DNA of 64,000 nt, from the NCBI RefSeq assembly GCF_009828855.1, contig NZ_WUAG01000001.1, positions 2,418,001 through 2,482,000 of the forward strand. Reading direction: 5' to 3'. Below are positions 27,553 through 36,087 of the stretch, in pieces. A program made the position numbers and the translations under genes. The notes beneath the pieces are model-generated. The model made no database searches. It was not told the DNA's origin and saw nothing but the letters and a program-made list of their open reading frames with translations. This stretch comes from Psychromonas sp. L1A2. Lineage in GTDB: Bacteria > Pseudomonadota > Gammaproteobacteria > Enterobacterales > Psychromonadaceae. Each line of letters starts with the position of its first letter. Within the stretch, counting starts at the first letter, position 1.

Positions 27553-29382
27553 ATGATAGAAATTAATCAGCAACAATGGCAGGAAGTGAATAATCAATTA
27601 AATGCTAAAATCATCAGTGAATTACATTATGAAGAATTGCTTGAACTGAATGTAAAAGACATTGTTAACAATACACAAGAAAGTAAAAGCCAAGTGAAAA
27701 TGGCGCAAAAAAAGACGGTTTGTTATCAATGGAACACAGCGCAGATCACATGGGAATTTCAGGCTAAAAAACATATTTGGGGCAATATCATTATCGATGA
27801 TAATTCGCTATCTCGTAATGGTAAAAAAAATATCAATACCGCTGAGCTACTTAAAGATATTGCCAATGACATTAAATTAGACAATATAATTTTAGGTAAT
27901 TTAATCGAAGAAATTCAGCAAACGTTATATGCTGATTTACAATCAATGAAGTCTCTTAAAAAATACACAAGATCTGCTCTACTCGATTTATCTGGTGTTG
28001 CATTACAAGCCGTTTTAAAAGGTCACCCGAAAGCACTCGCCAACAAAGGACGTTTAGGCTGGGGAACATCTGAATTGGCACAATATGCCCCTGAATATGG
28101 GCAACATTTTCAATTGCATTTTATTGCCATTAAAAAAACATTAACCACCATTGGTATTGAAAGAAGCCTAAAAGAAACGCACTATCAAACGCTAGTGCGT
28201 ATGTTGACAGAGCTAATGTCACCACAGCAGATGGAGAGCGTGTTTAAAACACTAGAAGAACAGCATATTTCACTAGAAAAATATTGGATAATTCCAACTC
28301 ATCCTTGGCAATTTCAGCATTATATTACTTCTCAATTTACAGCTTTATTGGCTGATAAAAGTATCATTGATTTAGGGATCACTGGTGATTATTACCAAGC
28401 GCAACAGTCAATTCGCACACTATCGAATATAACGCGACCTAAAAGAAATGATGTAAAACTGCCTATCACTATTTTAAACACTTCTTGCTACCGAGGTATC
28501 CCAGGTAAATATATTACCTCTGGTGCAGAATTATCTGAATTTATTCAACAGCGTTGTGATCAAGATAGTTTTCTTAAAAAATCAAACTTTAAAGTACTAA
28601 AAGAATGGGCGGGTATCCATGTCACGAATCCGAATCAAGTCGATATTAAACAAACACCTTATCGTTACAATGAAATGTTAGGCGTTATTTTAAGACAAAG
28701 TCCTGCGGCGATTTTAGCAGAAAATCAACAAGACAAATTAGCAGCGGCTTTAATGCAGAATGATGCAAATGGTCATAGTTTAATAGCACAATATATTGAA
28801 GCAAGTGGTCTCGACATTAACGCTTGGTTAACCAAACTATTTGATAGAACAGTTATTCCGCTTTATCATCTGATGTGCCAATATGGGATTGCGTTAGTCT
28901 CTCATGGGCAAAACCTAACGTTATTAATGGAAAATCATATTCCTGTTGGTTTGGCGATCAAAGATTTCCATGGAGATTTACGCATTGTAGATGAGGACTT
29001 TCCAGAACATGCTGAGTTACCAGCACATATCGTGCAGCAGCTGACTAAACTGCCTGCTCAATATTTATTACACGACTTATATACTGGCCATTTTGTTACA
29101 GTATTACGGTTTGTGTCACCTTTACTTGAAGAGCAACTCGATTACAGCGAACAAGATTTTTATCAATTACTGGCACAAAGAATAGTAAAATACCAAGCGC
29201 AGTTTCCAGCATTAGCAATACGCTTTAAACAGTTTGATTTACTCGCTGAAAAAGTTGAAAAAATTTGCATAAATCGAGTCCGTTTTAATATTGGTTACCA
29301 AGATACTAGCGAACGTTTATTGCCAGTGCTGGGACAACCTCTCAATAATCCCCTATTCCCTGATACTGTATTGACATCTTAA
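27553..29382 (+). CDS. iucC: aerobactin synthase IucC
   Basis: A 609-residue NIS synthetase that adds the second N6-acetyl-N6-hydroxylysine to the citrate intermediate, giving aerobactin. Diagnostic stretches: SGV..KGHPKALANKGRLGWG, IIPTHPWQFQH, SIRTLSNITRPKRNDVKLP, TSCYRGIPGKYI, IALVSHGQNLTLLMENHIP, KDFHGDLRIVDEDFPE. All align with E. coli IucC (about 580 aa). It is transcribed away from iucAB-iucD, unlike the single iucABCD-iutA operon of enterobacteria. An AAAAGGTG site lies before the ATG. Confidence 0.95.
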   Translation: MIEINQQQWQEVNNQLNAKIISELHYEELLELNVKDIVNNTQESKSQVKMAQKKTVCYQWNTAQITWEFQAKKHIWGNIIIDDNSLSRNGKKNINTAELLKDIANDIKLDNIILGNLIEEIQQTLYADLQSMKSLKKYTRSALLDLSGVALQAVLKGHPKALANKGRLGWGTSELAQYAPEYGQHFQLHFIAIKKTLTTIGIERSLKETHYQTLVRMLTELMSPQQMESVFKTLEEQHISLEKYWIIPTHPWQFQHYITSQFTALLADKSIIDLGITGDYYQAQQSIRTLSNITRPKRNDVKLPITILNTSCYRGIPGKYITSGAELSEFIQQRCDQDSFLKKSNFKVLKEWAGIHVTNPNQVDIKQTPYRYNEMLGVILRQSPAAILAENQQDKLAAALMQNDANGHSLIAQYIEASGLDINAWLTKLFDRTVIPLYHLMCQYGIALVSHGQNLTLLMENHIPVGLAIKDFHGDLRIVDEDFPEHAELPAHIVQQLTKLPAQYLLHDLYTGHFVTVLRFVSPLLEEQLDYSEQDFYQLLAQRIVKYQAQFPALAIRFKQFDLLAEKVEKICINRVRFNIGYQDTSERLLPVLGQPLNNPLFPDTVLTS

Positions 29383-29690
29383 CAAATGAAATACTTCACT
29401 AGGGGTGATTAAGGCTTATGAACAAAGAGCTATTTATTCATGAGCCTTGGTAAACTCTATTGATATATTTCAAAGCCTATTAAAATATTTTCTGACTTTA
29501 CAGGCACTGATAAAGTACAAGACTGATCTTGACCTAAATAAAATACGAAGCGACCTCTCATTTACCCCACCATGCTAATTAAATAATTAAGCAAAAATAC
29601 AAATATAAAAACCAGTTTGATTTACAATACTTTATACAATGTCTTATAAAATTAATTATTCATCATAAAAATACATAAGGAATAAATGTA
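29383..29690. other. iucC-hlyU intergenic region
   Basis: About 310 bases. Near the iucC stop is a hairpin AAGGCTTATGAA / TTCATGAGCCTT (29411-29448), without a T tract. No other signal is recognised apart from the AAGGA ribosome site of hlyU. Confidence 0.5.
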
Positions 29691-29987
29691 ATGGGTTTTT
29701 TATCTGGTTTAGCATCTCTCTTTTCAAGCAATACAAGTCATTCAACAGAGCAAGCGTCGGTAGAAGAAAGTATTGAATATAAAGGATTTACCATTACGCC
29801 TAATCCAATGAATGAAGGGGGACAATACCGACTCTCTGCCATTATTGAAAAGGAAGTAAACGAGGTTGTTTTATCACACACTTTTATCCGCTCAGATGTG
29901 ATTGCAAGCCGAGATGATTGTATCGAAATGACTATTAGAAAAGCTAAAATTGCCATCGATCAGATGGGGGAATCTATTTTTAATTAA
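29691..29987 (+). CDS. HlyU family transcriptional regulator-like protein
   Basis: A 98-residue protein of the HlyU Pfam family (not the ArsR-type HlyU of Vibrio cholerae). Recognisable features are the start MGFLSGLASLFSS and the core YKGFTITPNPMNEGGQYRLSA followed by HTFIRSD and a C-terminal helix. The family name comes from a Vibrio haemolysin activator, but its biochemical role is poorly defined. It stands alone, with a good AAGGAATAA site before the ATG and a MITE-like repeat 60 bases after its stop. Confidence 0.8.
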   Translation: MGFLSGLASLFSSNTSHSTEQASVEESIEYKGFTITPNPMNEGGQYRLSAIIEKEVNEVVLSHTFIRSDVIASRDDCIEMTIRKAKIAIDQMGESIFN

Positions 29988-30044
29988 TGGATTTTTTAAT
30001 TAAAAATAGACTAAAAATACCATAATCCAATTGATAGCTAGTAA

Positions 30045-30204
30045 TACCAAAAGAATTAATAAGATGATCATTCTTGCTGGTTAAAATCCCCCCTAACTGC
30101 GTTGTGAGTTTTGAAGTGAGAACAACTATCTCCTGCAACTTACGCCTTATTAGTGTTAATTTTTCCTGCGCAATCTCTGATCACTTATTTAATTCGATTG
30201 GTAT
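30045..30204. repeat. MITE-like repeat, family B copy 1
   Basis: A 160-base element from TACCAAAAGAATTAATAAG to ATTTAATTCGATTGGTA with inverted ends and TA on both sides. The interior (CATTCTTGCTGGTTAAAAT, GCGTTGTGAGTTTTGAAGTG, CGCCTTATTAGTGTTAA) is nearly the same at 43437-43595 (opposite orientation) and 49565-49724. Confidence 0.85.
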
Positions 30205-30269
30205 AAACAACATAGCTATCAATAGATAAAGGGTTTCAATAGAAGTCGTACGCTAGCTTTCGCCCTAAT

Positions 30270-30539
30270 GACTTAAGTATTGATAATTTAAATGTTGATA
30301 ATTTAAATGTTGATAATTTAAATGTTGATAATTTAAATGTTGATAATTTAAATGTTGATAATTTAAATGTTGATAATTTAAATGTTGATAATTTAAATGT
30401 TGATAATTTAAATGTTGATAATTTAAATGTTGATAATTTAAATGTTGATAGTTTAAATGTTGATAATTTAAATGTTGATAATTTAAATGTTGATAGTTTA
30501 AATGTTAATAGTTTAAGTATTGAAAGCTTAGGTGCTGAA
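30270..30539. repeat. 15-bp minisatellite, 18 units
   Basis: Eighteen 15-base units, mostly exact GATAATTTAAATGTT; the central ones are identical and the outer ones degenerate. Read on the plus strand the array is open and spells Asn-Leu-Asn-Val-Asp pentads with conservative changes at the ends (DLSID; SLNVN, SLSIE, SLGAE) before TGA, but there is no start codon anywhere in that frame. The minus strand gives an open frame of LSTFK repeats (to 30580, GTG start). Neither is a recognised gene. Confidence 0.9.
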
Positions 30540-30661
30540 AGTTGAAGCATTAATAACTGAAATAATATGTCGTCGAGCACATTCTTTTAACTTATTAACT
30601 CTTTTCTCTTTATTAGTTTATCTATTCAGTGACTTATTAGGAATGGAGAAATAAAGATGTT

Positions 30662-31168
30662 TTAAGATCCCTTCGATAACTGATGAGTTTGCCGATAGGT
30701 TTCTTGTATTACCCAAGCATCATTGCTGGCACGATGACGTTGTATGTTTGACTGAATAATTATTTTATCTTTAGTTTTATGCCAAATTTTCATTTGTGCA
30801 TCGGAAAGAATCATTTCTAGAGAGCTAACAGTAAATTTCATTTCTACTCCGGAAGCGTAAAAAAGCGTTGTCAGCCATGGCTTATCAACCACCCAACCAT
30901 CAGAGTACAAGGTCTTCCCTGCTAACTTATCATTGAGCAAACAAGCAACTTCCGAGACAGATTTACCGTGGATTTTTAGAGTTTCTCTTGAAATGTGATG
31001 TACTTTTTCTGCTTCTTTATTCCAATGCACCCACCCTTCCGCAGGGAGTATCAAAATACAAAACCTTTCACCATTACTTAAGACTAAACCAACTTCAATA
31101 GGATAGCTTTCTCCACCAAAACCAGATGCTTCTATATCAATGATATTAGGATTATTCGAATAATGCAT
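30662..31168 (-). CDS. DEDDh 3'-5' exonuclease (DnaQ/RNase T-like)
   Basis: A 168-residue exonuclease of the DEDDh superfamily. Exo I is IDIEASGFG (Asp and Glu that bind metal), Exo II includes SDGWVVDKPWL, and Exo III is HRASNDA (His and Asp). These four acidic residues and the His are intact. Substrate, DNA or RNA, is not predictable. The protein lacks any second domain, so it may be a small repair or turnover enzyme. Two ATGs lie close together at the 5' end (ATGCTATGCAT); the second is used here. Confidence 0.8.
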   Translation of the reverse strand: MHYSNNPNIIDIEASGFGGESYPIEVGLVLSNGERFCILILPAEGWVHWNKEAEKVHHISRETLKIHGKSVSEVACLLNDKLAGKTLYSDGWVVDKPWLTTLFYASGVEMKFTVSSLEMILSDAQMKIWHKTKDKIIIQSNIQRHRASNDAWVIQETYRQTHQLSKGS

Positions 31169-31341
31169 AGCATAGCCTATTTAATTTAGTTGTATAACAC
31201 TTACTTTGAGACGAAACACCCTATGCTGCCACTTAATTTTAGATCATTTTTTGTACAATAATCATTATTAAATTTTCTCTTTATTTTTAACTCATCGGAT
31301 TAATAAATTAAAGCGATAAAAGGTAAAATACAACCAATATG

Positions 31342-31980
31342 TTAACACTCGAAAGCTAATCCTTCTTGAGCCATCATTTTTTGAACAGAATCTAATTTGA
31401 GCATTGCTTGAATATGTTTACGTAGATTTGGCCAATCTTCAGCTCGACTATCGTATCCGTGACTCCAATAAGTAATCATAAACAGATGGAAGTCAGCACC
31501 ACTTAACTCATCACCTAAAAGCCATGGTCCTTTTTTGCCTAGATCTGTATTAAGAATATCCCAACAACGTGCTAATACTTGATTGCCTTTCTCCTTAATT
31601 TGTTTCAAGTTAACATCACCACTAATATAATTCTCAGGATGAGCCCAACGGTCAACCGCTTCTTGTAATGTATTAGACATCCAAATTAAGTATTGGTAAT
31701 AGTAACCTCGTTTAGGGGAGTTGAGTGCAGGCGCTAAACCAGACTCTGGATGTTGATCCAATATATACATCAATATTGCAGAGGATTCATAAATCACTTG
31801 GTCATTATGCTGTAACGTCGGCACCTTACCATTTGGGTTAATAGCTAAATACTCAGGCGTTTTTTGCATTTGTTTCGTTAAGTCAATTTCAATCAACTTA
31901 TAAGGTACACCTAACGCTTCTAATACCGCATGAGTGGCCATATTTGCACCACCACGATCCCAATATAATGTATAAATAAT
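31342..31980 (-). CDS. glutathione S-transferase, apparent ATT start
   Basis: A GST with thioredoxin fold (NPNGKVPTLQHNDQVIYESSAIL, residues about 45-70) and helical C-terminal domain (GPWLLGDELSGADFHLFM). The first ATG (31941) would remove the first strand and the active-site loop. Upstream the frame stays open and encodes IYTLYWDRGGAN, a normal GST N-terminus, to an ATT at 31980 preceded by AAAAAGG at 6 bases. No ATG, GTG or TTG lies between the upstream in-frame stop and that region. So either the rare ATT start is used or the start codon is mutated. Length with ATT is 212 aa, usual for GSTs. Confidence 0.75.
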   Translation of the reverse strand: MIYTLYWDRGGANMATHAVLEALGVPYKLIEIDLTKQMQKTPEYLAINPNGKVPTLQHNDQVIYESSAILMYILDQHPESGLAPALNSPKRGYYYQYLIWMSNTLQEAVDRWAHPENYISGDVNLKQIKEKGNQVLARCWDILNTDLGKKGPWLLGDELSGADFHLFMITYWSHGYDSRAEDWPNLRKHIQAMLKLDSVQKMMAQEGLAFEC

Positions 31981-32045
31981 ATTTATCCTTTTTTACAAAA
32001 AAAGTGCCATTAACCATCAATAACAGACCAAGTATCACTAATATT

Positions 32046-32645
32046 TTACTTACTTTCCCATACTTTGGCTTGCTTGATAGCATCTTGCAAAAATTCCCAA
32101 TCAAGCAAACTTTGTTGATAGTCACCCGCTTTACCATTCAATACGATACCGTATGTTTTTAATCTATACGCTAAAATTGAATAGAAGGCATCAACTGCAC
32201 CTACCTTTTCAAACATATATGGCAAACGAGCTTGTTCAAAGATAGTTTCTATTCTTGATATTTCATTTTTAATGCCATCATTCAAGGTTGATAGCGGGCT
32301 TAGTTTTTCTAAAGTAAAAGAACATTGTCCTCTTAAATTCATAAAACCGGAGTGCAACTCACTGCACAAACTTCTGGCGATCGCCCTTTCATTCACAGTG
32401 TCAGGAAAAAGCTCGCCGTTCGACTCTTCATTCAAATATTCAACAATGGCTAAAGAATCATGAATAACTAATGAATCATCAACGAGTGCAGGCACTAAAC
32501 CTGATGGTGAAAAGGTCAATACTTGTGCTTTATAGTCTGCATCCGTTAAATCAATGACCTTAATATTAAAATCTATATTCGTTAATTGGCCGCATATCCA
32601 AACTCTAAGTGACCATGTTGAATTTTTACCGACGATTAATTCCAT
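32046..32645 (-). CDS. glutathione S-transferase family protein
   Basis: A 199-residue GST-like protein. The N-terminal domain shows MELIVGKNSTWSLRVWI (Ser in the active-site position) and the cis-Pro segment SGLVPALVDDSLVIHDSLAI with the SNAIL-like Asp-Ser pair. The C-terminal part is helical. It lies 65 bases upstream of the other GST on the same strand, possibly in an operon; their sequences are only distantly alike, so this is not a recent duplication. Substrate unknown. Confidence 0.8.
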   Translation of the reverse strand: MELIVGKNSTWSLRVWICGQLTNIDFNIKVIDLTDADYKAQVLTFSPSGLVPALVDDSLVIHDSLAIVEYLNEESNGELFPDTVNERAIARSLCSELHSGFMNLRGQCSFTLEKLSPLSTLNDGIKNEISRIETIFEQARLPYMFEKVGAVDAFYSILAYRLKTYGIVLNGKAGDYQQSLLDWEFLQDAIKQAKVWESK

Positions 32646-32879
32646 TTAAACCTCATTAAGTTGCTTAACTTGATTTACTTGATAATCTTTGTATAAAACA
32701 GTGGCAATAGCCATCTATTGATCTTTATCATTCACTGAAATAACATTAAATGCAAACAATGAAACATAAGGGAGTAAATCAAAGTTAAACAAGGAACAAG
32801 TTTTAACGAGATGAAAATTTAAATTTGGTAGTAGAAAGTCATAAAATGATAATTGCTATTATTTTATTTCTGTATTAAC

Positions 32880-33652
32880 TTACAATTCAACAACATAGCC
32901 AACCCAATGACGATCACTCTTTTCAGCAACGACTAACGCATCCTCAGTTTCATTTGCACAAGCAATTAACTTACCTTCAAACCAAATGGCACTTTTACCA
33001 ATTGGCGTCCATATTCCAGTGGGTTGATTGTGATTTGCCATTGCAACTAACATATTAAAATCACTCGAGTAGCTCTCTAAAAAACGAACGTCAGTTGCAT
33101 AACCATTTTGACCAATTAATACGCCAGCCATATATATATTTGCACCAAGTTCATTACAGGTTTGAGCGTGAATAGGATGAGTGATATCGGCACAAATAGC
33201 ATTAGCAATATTCAGTTCACCATTTGAAGATTGAACTTTTACAAGATAATGGCTCGTTCCCTCAGTAATAAACTCCTCTTCACCTGTATGTAAATGCATT
33301 TTACTATAACTACTAACATCACCTTCAGCAGAGATAATAACAATAGCAATATGAATTACGTCGCTGACCAATAAGGGAACGCCAACAGCAATAACGATCT
33401 TATGTTTAATTGCAGACTCAATCAACGGTAATAGCCTTTTATCATCAAGAGTGAAAGCGAGCTCTGAGGCGAGTTCTAATTCATAACCGGTAAGAGATAG
33501 CTCAGGGAAGACAAGATAAGATAAGATAAGATAAGATAAGATACACCAGTCATAGCCGCTTTTTCTATTGCGAGTAAATGACTTTTAATATTGGCCGAGA
33601 CGTCACCTTTCGATGACGGAATTTGAGCAACTGCAATCTTTAAATTCTGCAT
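32880..33652 (-). pseudogene. carbon-nitrogen hydrolase (nitrilase family), out of frame through a pentanucleotide repeat
   Basis: An amidase/nitrilase cut into two frames. The first part starts at 33652 (MQNLKIAVAQIPSSKGDV, after an AAAGGG site), runs into a TCTTA repeat and stops near 33478. The rest continues in another frame with the catalytic Glu (FPELSLTGYE), Lys (YSKMHLHTGEEEF) and Cys (NAICADITHP) all intact. Five TCTTA copies are present; one, four or seven would keep the frame, giving about 255 aa (four copies) with ...GVSYL and VFPELS joined. So a single-unit loss would restore it. It may be a phase-variable gene now off, or a pseudogene. Confidence 0.85.
33517..33541. repeat. TAAGA pentanucleotide tract (5 copies) inside the nitrilase gene
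   Basis: Five exact TAAGA units, flanked by a CAAGA near-copy. They lie in the coding strand (as TCTTA) just before the catalytic-Glu motif, and their number sets the reading frame. Confidence 0.95.
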
Positions 33653-33820
33653 ACCAATTCCCTTTGTAGTTGATAACAATTACATCTGTATTTTAATAGT
33701 TTGTTATACCGTCACAACCACCTATAAAAACAATCTTTAGAAAGGGCCTACAGAACCAGCATATCTATACAAAATCATTAACGAACAGTTAAACCTAGCG
33801 AATGTATTCTCTATAAACAA

Positions 33821-34067
33821 TCACTTTATTAGCTGTGACTTTACCACTGCGTATTTTTCTCTCAACAATTTTTTAATCTCTTCTTTGTGATTTAAATATT
33901 GTTGTATTGCTTCATCAGATTCAGTCTCTGGGCTTAAACCTTAAGGATCAGCCATTCAGTGTTCCAAAAGTAACAATGAAAGTAAGATGTTTACCATCTA
34001 CTATGATAGGAAAGTTAATTTCAGCAGTATCACCAAAAAAAGCAAAGCCGTTAAATTCGATATTCAT
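33821..34067 (-). pseudogene. decayed small gene, possibly DUF1488-like
   Basis: From ATG 34067 the frame reads MNIEFNGFAFFGDTAEINF and stops at 33948 after 39 codons. The adjoining frame continues after a local stop with GLSPETESDEAIQQYLNHK and a Lys-rich helix to a stop at 33821. Joined, they make about 80 residues with a short beta half and a helical half, the layout of small DUF1488-type proteins. A frameshift plus a stop near 33940 separate them. The family assignment is weak; the break is clear. Confidence 0.45.
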
Positions 34068-34249
34068 ATAATTTAATGCCTGGAGTGCATATAGAAGCGC
34101 TAGAAGACTCCAATAACAGCATTTAACAAAAAGTGATTTTATTTAATTACTGCCAAACTTTTTTAAAACCTGGGTGCGTATAATAAATAATGATGATTTA
34201 TATTTATGCTTTATTGATAACTGACTTGAAAACCCACATTAATTCGCTT

Positions 34250-34507
34250 TTAAATAATTCTATTGTCTTTCACTAAAGCGCGTCGTATGTTTTTACACAT
34301 CTTACCGAAACGATTAAGCTCATCAAAAGTTGGAGTACTCCCTCTGTTAATTTCATGTTCCCAGTAAACTATTTCTGTATCAACTAATTCCATTAATTTC
34401 TTGGTACAAGTTGTACAACTGTTATTTGGGTTACATTTGAAGGTATCTTCTTGGTATATCGGAAACTCTGCTTTTACTGCATCAATGATATTTTGCATTG
34501 CAGTCAT
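34250..34507 (-). CDS. conserved-looking hypothetical protein with CxxC
   Basis: About 85 residues from the ATG at 34507 (MTAMQNIIDAVKAEFPIY); the open frame extends to 34609 but the extra N-terminus is hydrophobic and irregular. The centre carries CNPNNSCTTCTKKL, with three cysteines that may bind metal, then an amphipathic helix pair. I do not recognise the family. No good ribosome site is seen before either start. Confidence 0.5.
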   Translation of the reverse strand: MTAMQNIIDAVKAEFPIYQEDTFKCNPNNSCTTCTKKLMELVDTEIVYWEHEINRGSTPTFDELNRFGKMCKNIRRALVKDNRII

Positions 34508-34745
34508 TCTATCGGGCTTTTTATTCACCAGCTTAAATCCAATGGTATTGTAATAATGATTAATAACAATATTACTCTCAAAGAATATGAATTTATAAAG
34601 GTAGATCAATAGAATATGAATTTTAGGTTAGTATCGCTTGAGCTTAATCATTAAATATCTAGCTATATAACAAAGCTGCAGAGTTGTTTCTATAGCTTAA
34701 AATAATTTAAAAACAGTTAACAACTTTTACTTCATTCAAGTCGTA

Positions 34746-35141
34746 TTAGCGAGAAAACTCATCTAGAGCTTCAATTGCTAATGCAGCCTTATCGGTTTGA
34801 ACGAATATATGATCATGATAATACGCAGCAATCACATTCGCACTAATACCTTTATCAGCTAACTTAGCTGAAACGGCCGCAGTTAAACCAACGGCATCAA
34901 GGCTTGAATGAATAGTTAATGTTATTCCTTTAAATACCGATTCGAAAGGGAGGTTTCTGGCTATTGCTGCTTCTTTAGTAACCACTAAGGTCAACCCCTC
35001 TTGTTCTTTAAAGGATGCTATTGGAGATAGATCGTAGAAATCACGATACTCACCTTGTACGGTACAAAATACATATTCATCTGGCATCAATGCTGGCGAC
35101 ATAGACTCTAGCAGCTTGTTTAAATTAGTTTCTCCAGCCAT
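34746..35141 (-). CDS. ACT-domain protein (COG3602 type)
   Basis: A 131-residue protein with two ACT-like halves: residues 1-65 (LNKLLESMSPALMPDEYVFCTV, EGLTLVVTKEAA) and 66-131 (GITLTIHSSLDAVGLTAAVSAKLADKGISANVIAAYYHDHIFV). ACT domains bind small ligands, usually amino acids, so a sensing role is likely. A GGAAAATCC site precedes the ATG. It stands alone before the tRNA-Ser repeat region. Confidence 0.82.
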   Translation of the reverse strand: MAGETNLNKLLESMSPALMPDEYVFCTVQGEYRDFYDLSPIASFKEQEGLTLVVTKEAAIARNLPFESVFKGITLTIHSSLDAVGLTAAVSAKLADKGISANVIAAYYHDHIFVQTDKAALAIEALDEFSR

Positions 35142-35311
35142 TGGATTTTCCTTTGTTATTGATCATCAGTTTAAAGTCAGAATAAGCTTTATTAATAATA
35201 ATGTCCCGTCCTAAAATAAGTAAACACATTTAGCACGACGTACTTTAAATAATAAGTGTTTCACATGTAGTAAAGAAAAAGGATTGGTTAAATATTTAAT
35301 AAAATCTAAAC

Positions 35312-35794
35312 AAAAAAGTCTTATCACTTTCAGTAATCAGTCTTTTCTAATGTGATAGTAGATGTTGGAAAGTTTGAATAGTTAATACTTCAGAAAGCAA
35401 AAAGTCTCATCACTTTCAGTAATCAGTCTTTTCTAATGTGGTAGTAGATGTTGGAAAGTTTGAATGGTTAATACTTCAGAAAGCAAAAATGCTCATCATT
35501 TTCAGTAATCAGTCTTTTCTAATGTGGCGTGGTAGATGACGCAGGAGAGATTTGAACTTTTTAATACTTCAGATAGCGAAAAGGCTCATCACTTTTAGTA
35601 ACCAGCCTTTTCTAATGTGCTAGATGACGCAGGAGAGACTTGAACTTTTTAATGCTTCAGATAGCGAAAAGGCTCATCACTTTTAGTAACCAGCCTTTTC
35701 TAATGTGGTAGATGACGCAGGAGAGATTTGAACTTTTTAATGCTTCAGATAGCGAAAAGGCACTAACAGTAAACTGTTAGTGCCTTTTCTAATG
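35312..35794 (-). repeat. five tandem tRNA-Ser 3'-end/terminator units downstream of tRNA-Ser
   Basis: Directly 3' of the tRNA-Ser gene (reading the minus strand) five units of 86-93 bases follow. Each holds a copy of the tRNA T-arm segment (GTTCAAATCTCTCC or a degenerate form), a CCACATTAG stretch, and a hairpin such as AAAAGGCT...AGCCTTTT. The CTAATGTG anchor lies at 35347, 35433, 35519, 35612, 35700 and, for the true tRNA, 35789. Units near the tRNA resemble it most; distal ones are degraded. The first hairpin after the tRNA (35758-35787) is a perfect terminator. Confidence 0.9.
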
Positions 35795-35885
35795 TGGCGG
35801 AGGAGGAGAGATTTGAACTCTCGGAGAGCTATTAACCCTCGCTGGTTTTCAAGACCAGTGCATTCAGCCGCTCTGCCACCCCTCC
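35795..35885 (-). tRNA. serT: tRNA-Ser (anticodon TGA)
   Basis: A 91-base gene with encoded CCA. Acceptor GGAGGGG pairs with CTCCTCC before discriminator G; the anticodon stem-loop is CTGGT-CTTGAAA-ACCAG (TGA); a long variable arm and GTTCAAATC T-loop complete a type II serine tRNA. A perfect terminator hairpin follows. An identical copy is at 38431. Confidence 0.95.
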
Positions 35886-36087
35886 GCAGAACGAGGCGTA
35901 TATTATAGAAACTAATAAAAAAGCCAAGCACTTTTTGTTAAAAAATGTTTGTACGCTTACTTTCTAAACAAGCTTTGTTTAATAAAGGATCTTTAGCTTA
36001 TTAAATAAACGACTTTAATAACGTTCAAAGATTATAAGCACAAAATAATGACTAACTTACTTCATTTTAATGTTCTAGTTCCTATCT

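Noticed and set aside
30236-30580. 114-codon minus-strand frame of LSTFK repeats
   Set aside because: Open only because the 15-bp repeat has no stop in that frame; GTG start and no protein family. Kept as a repeat.
33517-33541. assembly artefact in the TAAGA tract
   Set aside because: Possible but not favoured: the tract is only 25 bases and the frame logic (four copies restores the gene) fits a biological repeat. Left for read-level checking.
35312-35794. CRISPR array
   Set aside because: Units are 86-93 bases with no constant repeat/unique spacer alternation, and they derive from the tRNA 3' end; no cas genes.
35737-35931. 64-codon minus-strand frame across the first tRNA-Ser
   Set aside because: It is a translation of the tRNA gene itself (RRGGRAAECTGLENQRG); the same spurious protein appears at the second tRNA at 38319-38546.
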